Source of the DNA: Armatimonadota bacterium
Lineage (GTDB): Bacteria; Armatimonadota; Fimbriimonadia; Fimbriimonadales; Fimbriimonadaceae
Length of the DNA: 64,000 nt
Assembly: GCA_022563855.1 (NCBI GenBank)
Contig: JADFMN010000012.1
Span: 1 to 64,000 of the forward strand
Direction of reading: 5' to 3'
Below are positions 1-8,036 of this stretch, piece after piece. A model generated the notes under the pieces. The model was given only the letters and a program-made list of their open reading frames with translations, ran no database searches and was not told the origin of the DNA. The number at the start of each line of letters is the position of its first letter. Position 1 is the stretch's first letter. Position numbers and translations under genes: made by a program.

Positions 1-10
1 GGGTCGGCCT

Positions 11-34
11 CCTCTCCCCAAGCCTGGGGAGAGG
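11..34. repeat. Intergenic hairpin repeat (type A)
   Basis: A perfect 9-bp inverted repeat (CCTCTCCCC / GGGGAGAGG) around a 6-base loop. Related pyrimidine-rich hairpins recur at 1957-1998, 11741-11773, 25241-25280, 26314-26353, 39488-39525 and 57612-57650, always between genes or at a gene's 3' end. It behaves like a REP-type dispersed element. Confidence 0.75.
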
Positions 35-113
35 ACTGAGGTGAGGGCAAACATACATTGAGCAATTGCCAATCAATTGCGATACAATAAGGACGTAATC
101 GAGGGTTTGAAAA

Positions 114-2027
114 ATGATCGCGTTATTCGCCGTGCTGCTGCAGCAGAACTTCGCGGAAATCCCGAAATATCCGATCCCGACGGACGCTGAACTTCAGGGC
201 GCACTCGGTGTCTATCGAGAGTACGGGCTACCGTTGCCGCCGCAAGGCTCGCAGTTGGTCAAATACCCAGTTGGCAAGTCGTTCGACCGAGATGGAAACC
301 GGACAGTTCATTGGGATCTTGCAATCAAACTGCCAGGCCGGGTGCCTAGGCTACTACGAGGACTTGACTACCTCCCGGCCTCGAACAAACCGAACGACCG
401 ATTGAAGGCTGCGGGCGCACAGCCGATTTCAGCGGAGGAAGCCAAGGCCTATCATCGCTCATCATTCAATGGCCTCGGGGCGAAGTTTGAGATCGACCGT
501 CACCTGGCGATGGCGATCCAGATGTACAGCATGGGCGATCTCGATCTCGCTCAGCACTTCGCTTCTGGCGAAGAGTACAGATACTACGGCGAGGATCGGA
601 CAGTGGGAAGAAGGACGTACTTGTTGGTTGCCAAGTACTATTTATCGCAGTACGAAGACAAAGATGCGGACGTCGCCAAGATCGCGCACGCGTTGGCGGG
701 AGTTAGAGAACACCTGGACGACGGAATAGACTGGAACTGGATTCAACGACAGGCCGACGCTGTCATCGCCGCACAGCAACCGTTCACCTCCCGCGCGGGG
801 ACCGACGAACGGCTGGTCGATGAGCTGATCTATTACGGTCTAGCGGAATTGGAGCCTGCATACGACAACCGACTCAAAGATCCGTACTTCTTGGCGATAC
901 TTGCAAGAGGGGTCGCGATCGTTCCGACGTTGATCAAGCACCTGGATGACAGTCGTGCGACGCGTCGGCTTAGCCGTGCATCTCATAATGGTATAGATAA
1001 CTTCACGTTTGTTCAATCGCTCTGCGAAGAGATCGTGTCCAGCCTGATGTCACCGAAGCATGTGAACCGAAGAGTTATCATCAGCGACGTCAAGCCGCAA
1101 GACTGGTGGGACAGCGTCAAGCGACTGCCTGAGATCGAAATCCTCAAACGCGCCATTTTCCATGATGACGATGAGCTTAACCCGAATTACGGTATCAGCA
1201 CAATTTCATTGAACGTGCTCCCCGTCGACATTTTCGTACTGCGCTATCCAAACCAGATTCCCGACCTGTACCTGGAAAGCCTTGATCACAAAAAGAACTC
1301 AAACGAATACCTCGCGCGGATAATCGATGAGTCGTCTCTCTCCGTCGAGCGAAAGTCAGAGCTATTCCGTGAAGCGATCGCCAGAGGCACCGCTTCGCAC
1401 AAGTCTACTGCGACTTGGTATATAAGGAAATACGACAAGAAGGCAGCAAGAGAGGCGCTGAGAGACGCTCTTCTAGTGGACGCGCCTTTCGGAGATGCCC
1501 TCAAGGATCACAAGGCGTTGCGACTCGCCGGTCAAGTCATGGAGGTCGGCGACGCTGATCTAGTCGAGCTCTTGGTAAGGCAGTCCCAGAAGGAAGACTC
1601 TGGCGTAAGGATCAACGTGATTTCTGGGATCTATGAGAACGAATGGAAAGACAAGAACAACAGCCTTCGTCTTATGGCACTCAAACTGTTCCTCGAAGAC
1701 GCGACCACTTATATTACGGAAATGCAACGTATGAAGTCGGGAGACGATTCGGACATCTGGCACTTAAGATTGGATCCGTCCTACCTCTGGACATTTGAAA
1801 ATCCCTTCCAAGTTCGGGACTGCGCAGCCTGGTGCATCGGTCGGTTGATCGGCGTGCTGCGCGAGCCGCAGAACGAGTGGCGCCCCGAGGATTGGGACCA
1901 GTACCACGAGATCGTGCTGGACGCACTCCGAAAGCGTGACGGCGGCGGCAAAAAGCCCACTCTCCCCAAGCCTGGGCGGAGGGCAGAGGTGAGGGGACTC
2001 GCAGCACAATGGCAAGCTAGAACATGA
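114..2027 (+). CDS. Exported protein of unknown function, 637 aa
   Basis: I do not recognise a family. The N-terminus (MIALFAVLLQQ) looks like a very short, uncharged export signal of the kind seen in several other genes here. The middle of the protein is helical and charged and could form HEAT-like repeats, but no motif proves this. The last ~20 codons lie inside a copy of the intergenic hairpin repeat seen at position 11 (1957-1998), so the C-terminus appears to have been rewritten by a repeat. The stop overlaps the next start (ATGA at 2024-2027), which suggests translational coupling with the dioxygenase gene. Confidence 0.7.
   Translation: MIALFAVLLQQNFAEIPKYPIPTDAELQGALGVYREYGLPLPPQGSQLVKYPVGKSFDRDGNRTVHWDLAIKLPGRVPRLLRGLDYLPASNKPNDRLKAAGAQPISAEEAKAYHRSSFNGLGAKFEIDRHLAMAIQMYSMGDLDLAQHFASGEEYRYYGEDRTVGRRTYLLVAKYYLSQYEDKDADVAKIAHALAGVREHLDDGIDWNWIQRQADAVIAAQQPFTSRAGTDERLVDELIYYGLAELEPAYDNRLKDPYFLAILARGVAIVPTLIKHLDDSRATRRLSRASHNGIDNFTFVQSLCEEIVSSLMSPKHVNRRVIISDVKPQDWWDSVKRLPEIEILKRAIFHDDDELNPNYGISTISLNVLPVDIFVLRYPNQIPDLYLESLDHKKNSNEYLARIIDESSLSVERKSELFREAIARGTASHKSTATWYIRKYDKKAAREALRDALLVDAPFGDALKDHKALRLAGQVMEVGDADLVELLVRQSQKEDSGVRINVISGIYENEWKDKNNSLRLMALKLFLEDATTYITEMQRMKSGDDSDIWHLRLDPSYLWTFENPFQVRDCAAWCIGRLIGVLREPQNEWRPEDWDQYHEIVLDALRKRDGGGKKPTLPKPGRRAEVRGLAAQWQART
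1957..1998. repeat. Hairpin repeat (type A) inside the end of a CDS
   Basis: The stretch CTCTCCCCAAGCCTGGG followed by a degenerate right arm matches the repeat at 11-34 and its flanking gaggtgaggg. It is translated as the C-terminus of the 637-residue protein. Confidence 0.65.
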
Positions 2028-2812
2028 CATCATCAGAAATGATGACTGCGAGCGAGATCAGGACGCAGTACGACGAGGACGGTTACACGATCGTCCGGGG
2101 ACTGATCGACGAGGACCTGGTCGAAGAAGCACGGGCACATGTGGAGTGGCTGATCGAGAACAACCCGCAGCTTCCGCCCGAGGGATTGGACACCTTCTTG
2201 GTCGGGGACGATCCGTTCTGGCTGCGGCTCGTCAGCGACCCGCGGCTGCTCGACTGCGTCGAGCCGATCCTCGGGCCGAACATCGCGCTGTTCGCCTCGC
2301 ACTACATCGCCAAGCCCCCAAAAACGGGAAAGGCCGTCGGATGGCACCAGGACGGCTCCTATTGGCCGCTCGAACCGATGGACGTCGCCAGCGTATGGCT
2401 CGCGCTGGACAAGGTGGACAGCGACAATGGCTGCATGCACGTCCTCCCCGGCACACAGAACGAGCGACTGAGAACTACCGATGAGATGCACGAGGCGAAA
2501 GAGACGGTGCTCGGAAACGAACTGGATATGTCTATGTTCAACCTCGAAACTAAGACAGACATAGAGCTGGCACCCGGCGATATCAGCATCCACGACCCGC
2601 GTCTGATCCACGGTTCGAGTCCGAACACCTCCGGCCGTTGGCGGCGCGGGCTGACCATCCGCTACATCCCGACGGGTACCAAAGTCACGAATTGGGAGCA
2701 CCCGGGCCCCTGGCTCATGCGCGGTACAGCCGAAGGCGGCGCGAACGAGTACAGCGCGTTTCCGGAGTTCGATCCAACTCGGCACTTTGCATACATGGGC
2801 TCATCGGACTGA
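2024..2812 (+). CDS. Phytanoyl-CoA dioxygenase (PhyH) family protein
   Basis: A 262-residue Fe(II)/2-oxoglutarate oxygenase of the PhyH family. The metal-binding facial triad is visible: HxD in GWHQDG (H108, D110) and the distal His in LIHGSSPN (H196), followed by Arg residues (R207/R208) placed to bind 2-oxoglutarate. The length fits bacterial members. The family hydroxylates small molecules, often lipids or secondary metabolites, and the substrate cannot be told from sequence. The protein is cytoplasmic with no signal peptide. The start ATG at 2024 overlaps the upstream stop, and an alternative in-frame ATG lies a few codons downstream. Confidence 0.9.
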   Translation: MTSSEMMTASEIRTQYDEDGYTIVRGLIDEDLVEEARAHVEWLIENNPQLPPEGLDTFLVGDDPFWLRLVSDPRLLDCVEPILGPNIALFASHYIAKPPKTGKAVGWHQDGSYWPLEPMDVASVWLALDKVDSDNGCMHVLPGTQNERLRTTDEMHEAKETVLGNELDMSMFNLETKTDIELAPGDISIHDPRLIHGSSPNTSGRWRRGLTIRYIPTGTKVTNWEHPGPWLMRGTAEGGANEYSAFPEFDPTRHFAYMGSSD

Positions 2813-2860
2813 GACTCCGCGCGCCGATCGTGGGGCGATCCATCGCCCAGAACGGCCTTG

Positions 2861-3583
2861 CTACGTTTTGGCCAAGCCGAGCTTAAGCCGCACACTTGGT
2901 TCGAGGAACTTTGCGCCCTCTCGCAGAGTCAGACCGCTACACTTTTCCTTGTTGCGTAAAAGAAACTCACCGACAGGCGCTGGATTTCGCTTGCTCGTCT
3001 CGCGCAGCACCCAGCCGATCGACTTGCGGATGAAGAACTCTTTTTCTTCGACCATCGACTCAGCGTAGCGGACGAAGCGCGGCCACTCAGACAAATCACC
3101 CAAGCGCAACGGTTGCAGAAGCGAGAGCATCGCGGCGCGCCTCACCCAGAAGCTCCTGTCCATAGCCCATTCGTCCAATTTGTCGATGCACTCAGGATGA
3201 TCGAGAACGATCGAGCCGGAGACGTTTGCGGCAAGCCAATCGACATGCGCCCATCCTGCTGCGTCGATGATCCGCTTGCGTACCATCGCGAGATCGCTCG
3301 GTCGCAACAACGACGAGAAGTGGTCGAGCAGCGCGACCGCAACGCTTCTCACTTCGTGGATATGGGTCGCCCACATCTCATCGACGAATGCCCGCAGGTC
3401 CTTGCGCGACAGATCCTGATACTCCTTGGCAAACCTCTTAGCGCACTTGCGCACGGCAGGCACCGTCGCGCCGAGAAACTCGAGCTCACTCTTCAGGTAG
3501 CCCTTCTCGAAGACTGCACGCTCCGGTTTCGCGTTGGACATCAGCTCTGACTTGATCAGATCGATAACGGTGGACCAACTCAC
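2861..3583 (-). CDS. DNA alkylation repair protein, AlkD-like
   Basis: A 240-residue all-helical protein of the AlkC/AlkD (DNA_alkylation) HEAT-repeat family, which excises positively charged N-alkylated bases. Family-like features are the N-terminal LGATVPAVRK region, the central WAHVDWLAANVSG segment (an Asp/Trp-rich active-site helix is expected here) and the terminal FFIRKSIGWVLRE helix followed by PAPVGEFL. A longer frame begins at 3676 but would overlap the divergent DinB gene. GTG at 3583 gives the usual family length and clears the neighbour, so I chose it. It lies head to head with a DinB-fold gene. Confidence 0.85.
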   Translation of the reverse strand: MSWSTVIDLIKSELMSNAKPERAVFEKGYLKSELEFLGATVPAVRKCAKRFAKEYQDLSRKDLRAFVDEMWATHIHEVRSVAVALLDHFSSLLRPSDLAMVRKRIIDAAGWAHVDWLAANVSGSIVLDHPECIDKLDEWAMDRSFWVRRAAMLSLLQPLRLGDLSEWPRFVRYAESMVEEKEFFIRKSIGWVLRETSKRNPAPVGEFLLRNKEKCSGLTLREGAKFLEPSVRLKLGLAKT

Positions 3584-3630
3584 GACGACATTATGGACCG
3601 TCAAGGTCGGCGTCGAGATATACTCAGGGT

Positions 3631-4098
3631 ATGGAAACCTTGAAAGAGCACCTGACAGGCAAACTTGAGTTCGCAAAAAAGTCGTACGCCGGCGATCTGC
3701 GAGCGTTGGACGAGAAGCAGCTGACCAGCTCGTCTGGCGGAAGTTCGCGCACCCCGGCGGACTTTACGTACGAGGTCGTCACCATCAACAAGCGGATATC
3801 CAAGAGAATCCGGGGCGAAGATCCCGGTGAGCTCAAGTTCGATGGCTGGGTCGAGGCGCCCGCGGAGTTTCAGAATAAGGACACGATCGTCGCGCAGCTC
3901 GAAGAGTCGATGGCCGAGATCATCGAGGCGTTCGCAAACGTGCCGGAAGACGAGATGTTCCGCAAGATCGAGACTCCGAACGGTGAGACGAGCCCTATGG
4001 ACCTCGCAGGTTTCGCCGTGGATCATATGACATACCACGACGCGCAGCTCAACTACATCCAAACGTTGAACGGCGACGAAGAGATGCACTGGAACTGA
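3631..4098 (+). CDS. DinB-fold protein
   Basis: 155 residues of four-helix-bundle DinB/YfiT type. The family's metal-site pattern appears near the C-terminus as DHMTYHDAQ (two His spaced by three residues). An N-terminal helix with KLEFAKKSY precedes it. Related proteins are metal-dependent thiol or hydrolase-like enzymes of mostly unknown substrate, and some are damage-induced. It is divergent from the AlkD-like gene, with 47 bp between the chosen starts. A second DinB-fold gene lies at 31273-31728. Confidence 0.85.
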   Translation: METLKEHLTGKLEFAKKSYAGDLRALDEKQLTSSSGGSSRTPADFTYEVVTINKRISKRIRGEDPGELKFDGWVEAPAEFQNKDTIVAQLEESMAEIIEAFANVPEDEMFRKIETPNGETSPMDLAGFAVDHMTYHDAQLNYIQTLNGDEEMHWN

Positions 4099-4127
4099 TC
4101 CCTTACCATTACAGACTGGCTGAATCC

Positions 4128-4877
4128 TCACTCATCGGAGAGTAGCGAAAGTCGTCCGGTCGCAGTCGTTTGTGCTGGGAGCAAGCTGCCAATGTGCCCC
4201 TGGCCCCGGACGAGCTTGTCCCGCGCGACGAGGAACTCGCCCTCGCCCATCGGCACGAGCCCTAGCGAGCAGTCGAAGTCCGACCGCACAAGATCGCCGA
4301 ACGAGGAGTCCATCGACAGCAGTTGCGGAGGGTTGCCGTAGCAGCCGAACCACCAGCGCCCTTCAGCAAACGTCGCCGTCTGGATACCGAGAAGCGTCCA
4401 CCCGCTCTCGATCACGTACTTGCGATGGAACTGCAGATAGAAGTCGAACTCATAGAGGTAGTTCTGCTCGACGCCCCCGGGCAGCCCGCCGACGACGATC
4501 AGCTTCTTTCCGTCTGAAGATATGCCGCCCGCGCCGTGGGTCACAATCTGCGCAGGCTTGCGTCCAATTTCGCGCAGATCGTACGTGTCGTAGACGACAA
4601 TCCAGTTGTCGGCCTTGCCCGCCGGATTGTTGAACAACCCCTTGTTGACCGCGCAGTACAATCGGTCGCCGACAATGCACACGTCGCCGTGATGGCTCTC
4701 GACGTCGGTCTTCTGAATCAGATGCCCAGTGCTATCGGTCTTGACGAGAGTCGTTGTGAACGACCAGTAAAGATCGCCGACGCTGTCCCGCGCGACGCCC
4801 TGAAGATGGCCGCTGTATGCGCCCTCGCAGACGATCTCTTCTTGCTGAAGAGCTATCAGAAGAACAACCGCAATCAT
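4128..4877 (-). CDS. Exported beta-propeller-like protein
   Basis: About 249 residues from ATG 4877; a GTG at 4883 is also possible. The N-terminus MIAVVLLIALQQ is another very short uncharged export signal. The rest has repeated aromatic/Gly-rich strands (GVARDSVGDLYW, ISSDGKKLIVVGG, TATFAEGRWWFGCYG), as expected for an NHL or SMP-30-like propeller. No catalytic motif is visible. The function is unknown, and a ligand-binding or carbohydrate-related role is only a guess. Confidence 0.65.
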   Translation of the reverse strand: MIAVVLLIALQQEEIVCEGAYSGHLQGVARDSVGDLYWSFTTTLVKTDSTGHLIQKTDVESHHGDVCIVGDRLYCAVNKGLFNNPAGKADNWIVVYDTYDLREIGRKPAQIVTHGAGGISSDGKKLIVVGGLPGGVEQNYLYEFDFYLQFHRKYVIESGWTLLGIQTATFAEGRWWFGCYGNPPQLLSMDSSFGDLVRSDFDCSLGLVPMGEGEFLVARDKLVRGQGHIGSLLPAQTTATGRLSLLSDE

Positions 4878-4886
4878 TGGCACAGT

Positions 4887-5042
4887 TTACTTCTTGCTCA
4901 GCGTCAAGACCGGTTCGCTTGTCTTCATGTCGACGGCCGTCAGGATAAACCCGCCGCAGCTTGCGAGATCGAGGAAGCAGGTCGCGATCTTCGGCGGCCA
5001 AAAGGCGCAACGTAACAGGAACAGCAACTGTTCAGACAGATG
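4887..5042 (-). pseudogene. Possible gene-tail remnant upstream of the propeller gene
   Basis: An open frame of about 50 codons closed by TAG upstream and TAA at 4887-4889. It translates to protein-like sequence (FLDLASCGGFILTAV ... LTLSKK) but has no ATG; the only candidate start is TTG at 5027. It ends a few bases before the next gene on the same strand. It may be the 3' end of a lost gene or a real 46-aa peptide gene. The rest of the 4884-5203 gap (5060-5203) is repeat sequence. Confidence 0.35.
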
Positions 5043-5072
5043 CTAGCTAGCTCGCGCTTGTTTTTCATCCCT

Positions 5073-5097
5073 CAACCCTCGCAGTGTTGAGGGTAAG
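5073..5097. repeat. Hairpin repeat (type B)
   Basis: Inverted repeat CCCTCAAC / GTTGAGGG around a loop containing cctcgcagt. Its reverse complement carries the core ACTGCGAG that is also found in the hairpins at 5327-5343 and 9656-9676. Confidence 0.6.
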
Positions 5098-5203
5098 AAC
5101 TCGGGGCTCGACGAAGGCCCGACGATAGGAGTGCGGCGGCTCGACGCCACTGGATACGGTCGCTTAGGCGACCAACCCAGCCTGTCGCTCATTGTTGAGC
5201 CGC

Positions 5204-7216
5204 TCAGTATCCAGCGGCACCCAAGCGCCTCACTTCCCACCAAACGACGCGCGAGGTGGCCGCACGTGACGTACGCGGCGCTGCTTCCCTTCTCGTTCTG
5301 ATGTAGATGGATGATCGGAGAACCCTCCACACTGCGAGTGTGGGGGGATCGCTAGCACGGGCTCGTTTTGGCGGATCGATTTTCGGGAAGGGCAGCTCGT
5401 CCGGCACCGTTTTCAGCTGTTCGGCAAGTTCGGCGTCGTACTCTTCGACCAGCGCCATCGCAGCGGAGGCGTTCTTCCCCTCGCCTAGCGCGAGAGAGAC
5501 CGCGCCCACGAGACCGCCGCTCTCCATCAGCGCGGCGCGCTTGCCTTGCGGAACAGTCCGTGAGAGGAAGTCCAGACCTGCCGCTTGCACGTCTTCGTTG
5601 TCGCTGCCGCACAACGCCGTTGCCACGTTCGCCGCGTATTCGATGTACCAGTCCTGTCCGTCGGCGGCGAAGATGTATGCGAACTTTCCGCGATTCCCGT
5701 TCACCCAGTTGGCGAGCGAGCGAGCGTCGCGCTCAGTCATCTCTTGCACGAACCATTCAAGCTGTTCGAGCGGCGCAAAATCGGCGAGAATCAGTCGCGG
5801 ATTCCAACTCTTGTCATACTTCTTTGCGCTCAGATCCACGCCGTACTTGTGCGCCAACTCGTACAAGTTGTTGAGATAGCGCGACTCGCTGACTGGCGGA
5901 AACAGCCGCTCGTTGATCTCCTGCCATGATGCACCGTCCATGTAGGTCCAGAGCAGCGCTTGGTTCCACGGCCCGCGGAACCGCTGGGCGGACATGTCGT
6001 AGCCGATGTCCAGCAGCGTTGTGTCGAGCGTCGAGCCGAGAGTGTACGACGCGACCCCGTTCGGCTCATTCTTGTTCATGTTGAGGCACGCCATGAATCC
6101 CTTGACGTCGATCGGGTCCTGCGACGGCCCGCTCGCCGGCATCACCCACTCGCGAGTGGACCATGAAGGCACCGTGAACTGCAACTGGTCGAGGTTGACC
6201 ATAGACTGAAACTTGCCGTCATCTGGCTCAAACGTCGTTCCCGGCATGAGGGCGAGAGAGATCGGCATCGCCGACATGTTCGTCGCTCGAATGTGAAATT
6301 CGTTCAGTTCGCCAAGGTAGTAGCTCACGGACACGTTGCTGCCGATCTGCTCGTTGTACTGCGCGTACTTTTCGCCTCCCTCAGGATCGATGAAGAGACC
6401 ACCAAGCCGGATATCCGATCCTTCTCCGTCGAACGCTCCTTCGCCATCGAGCGGCATAAATCCGCCGATCCGAATTTCTCGCTGCTTCTCCTTGATGAAC
6501 TGGCACCTGCAGCTCTCAACTGGCTCCTGCTCATAGAACTCCTGGTGCGGAATCTTGACAGTGCCAATGAGTGCTGAGGGACCGAACGAGACACCTCCGC
6601 TTCCGCCTACGCGCGTTCCGTCCTTGTAAATGGTGTAATCAGCGAACAGAGAGTACGTCGTGTACTTGAAATCCCGGTCTTGGGTGGAGCACGGGGCTTC
6701 GTTGAAGTGGCCGCTCTTGTACTTGTAGGTGTACTTGTCATTGCCCTCAATCTGCTTCATCGCTTCCGCCTTGACCTTGTTCGCAAGGTGCCTCGCCTGT
6801 GAGATGTTGCCGCCGTGGTCGTCTATGGTCTTCATCATCCCGACTTGCCAGGACTTTGTGCTGCTGTTGAAGTCGGTACGGAACTCGAATTTCGGCTTGA
6901 TCTCCCACTCATGTAGAGACTTGCAAATCTTGTCGCAACTAGTGTCGCACTGTACATGGGCGAGGTGCTTGCTGCCCTGACAGTTGTTGACGCACGTCGC
7001 GTCGAACGGATACTCACGCTCCGCGATGTATACCCAGTACGACCTGTACGTGATCGTGACGCCACCTCCCGCATATCGCCGTCCGGACCACGTGTCGTGA
7101 GGGATGGACTCGTGCGGCACCTGCTTTGGCTCACCCGACCTCGTGGAGCGGTCATCCTGCTGTACGGTCGGCAATAGCGACGCCGAAAGCGCGAGAGTAA
7201 CTGCGGTCAGCAACAT
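5204..7216 (-). CDS. Large exported protein of unknown function, 670 aa
   Basis: Begins with a signal peptide-like MLLTAVTLALSASLLP and continues as a soluble, Cys-containing protein (CVNNCQGSKH and CDTSCDKIC in the N-terminal third, possibly disulfide-bonded). It is followed by beta-rich and then helical regions. I recognise no family. The conserved-looking protein ends near PFPKIDPPKRA. The last ~55 codons, Arg/Ser/Ala-rich, run through the type B intergenic repeat (5204-5345), so the natural stop has probably been lost to repeat insertion. Confidence 0.7.
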   Translation of the reverse strand: MLLTAVTLALSASLLPTVQQDDRSTRSGEPKQVPHESIPHDTWSGRRYAGGGVTITYRSYWVYIAEREYPFDATCVNNCQGSKHLAHVQCDTSCDKICKSLHEWEIKPKFEFRTDFNSSTKSWQVGMMKTIDDHGGNISQARHLANKVKAEAMKQIEGNDKYTYKYKSGHFNEAPCSTQDRDFKYTTYSLFADYTIYKDGTRVGGSGGVSFGPSALIGTVKIPHQEFYEQEPVESCRCQFIKEKQREIRIGGFMPLDGEGAFDGEGSDIRLGGLFIDPEGGEKYAQYNEQIGSNVSVSYYLGELNEFHIRATNMSAMPISLALMPGTTFEPDDGKFQSMVNLDQLQFTVPSWSTREWVMPASGPSQDPIDVKGFMACLNMNKNEPNGVASYTLGSTLDTTLLDIGYDMSAQRFRGPWNQALLWTYMDGASWQEINERLFPPVSESRYLNNLYELAHKYGVDLSAKKYDKSWNPRLILADFAPLEQLEWFVQEMTERDARSLANWVNGNRGKFAYIFAADGQDWYIEYAANVATALCGSDNEDVQAAGLDFLSRTVPQGKRAALMESGGLVGAVSLALGEGKNASAAMALVEEYDAELAEQLKTVPDELPFPKIDPPKRARASDPPTLAVWRVLRSSIYIRTRREAAPRTSRAATSRVVWWEVRRLGAAGY
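5327..5343. repeat. Hairpin repeat (type B), inside a CDS end
   Basis: Perfect 7-bp stem CCACACT / AGTGTGG with GCG loop. It lies within the 3' end of the 670-residue gene and shares the core actgcgagt with 9656-9676 and the reverse complement of 5073-5097. Confidence 0.65.
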
Positions 7217-7317
7217 ATCGAGAGTATATCTAGCCCGAGGGCAAGGCGGCTTGTTCAGAGACTAGCGCAGTGAACGCTGAGGCATTGTCTGTAACGGGCA
7301 ACTGGTAGCCTGTCCCA

Positions 7318-7923
7318 ATGATCGGGGTTCTGCTACTCATGTCGATGCTTCAACCTACGACCTTCTCCGACGACTTTGAGGAAGGCCTTGTTCGTTGGGA
7401 GGCTACGGACGAAAACGCGTGGCGCACGAAGGAGACTCCTTTCGGAAAGGTATGCAGCCTTTATCTCCAGAGCGAATACGAACCCCCTCACAGGAGCCCG
7501 TACAACATCCTTCTGATCAAAGACGAGGTGTTCGGAGACTTCGAGCTGACAGCGCTCGCACGAAGCACGAAGGCGAAGTACGAGCACCGCGACCTTTGCG
7601 TCTTCTTTGGATGGCAGGGCCCTGAGCAGTTCTACTATGTCCACTTTGGACAGCAGACCGACGACCACGCGAACCAGGTCTTCATCGTGAACAAGGCCGA
7701 CCGGACGAAGATCTCGCACAAGACGAACTCCGGGACACCGTGGGACGACAAGTGGCACAAGATCCGGGTCACCCGCGTCGATGGCGTGATACGCACTTAC
7801 TTCGACGACATGGCGAATCCTGTGATGGAGGCACGTGACTTGACGTTCGGGACGGGCCGCGCCGGTCTCGGATCGTTCGACGACACGGGCCAGTTCGACA
7901 ACGTGGTGATCCGGCGGCTCTAG
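7318..7923 (+). CDS. Exported jelly-roll (DUF1080/LamG-like) protein
   Basis: 201 residues with a short hydrophobic start (MIGVLLLMSMLQP), then a concanavalin-like beta-sandwich of the 3-keto-disaccharide hydrolase (DUF1080) type. Typical elements are SDDFEEGLVRWEA at the start of the fold, a central FFGWQGPEQFYYVHFG strand pair, KWHKIRVTR, and the closing GRAGLGSFDDTGQFDNVVI. Such domains bind or act on carbohydrates outside the cytoplasm. No catalytic residue assignment is attempted. Confidence 0.8.
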   Translation: MIGVLLLMSMLQPTTFSDDFEEGLVRWEATDENAWRTKETPFGKVCSLYLQSEYEPPHRSPYNILLIKDEVFGDFELTALARSTKAKYEHRDLCVFFGWQGPEQFYYVHFGQQTDDHANQVFIVNKADRTKISHKTNSGTPWDDKWHKIRVTRVDGVIRTYFDDMANPVMEARDLTFGTGRAGLGSFDDTGQFDNVVIRRL

Positions 7924-8036
7924 TTAATGCCTGTGATTCATCCTCTTATTTAGGCCAGACCTACGTTGCACACACTCTCTCTCATTGTTCACTGGCTCCT
8001 TCGCCGTGCCGGTCGGCATTCTTGCCTCTGTTCAGG

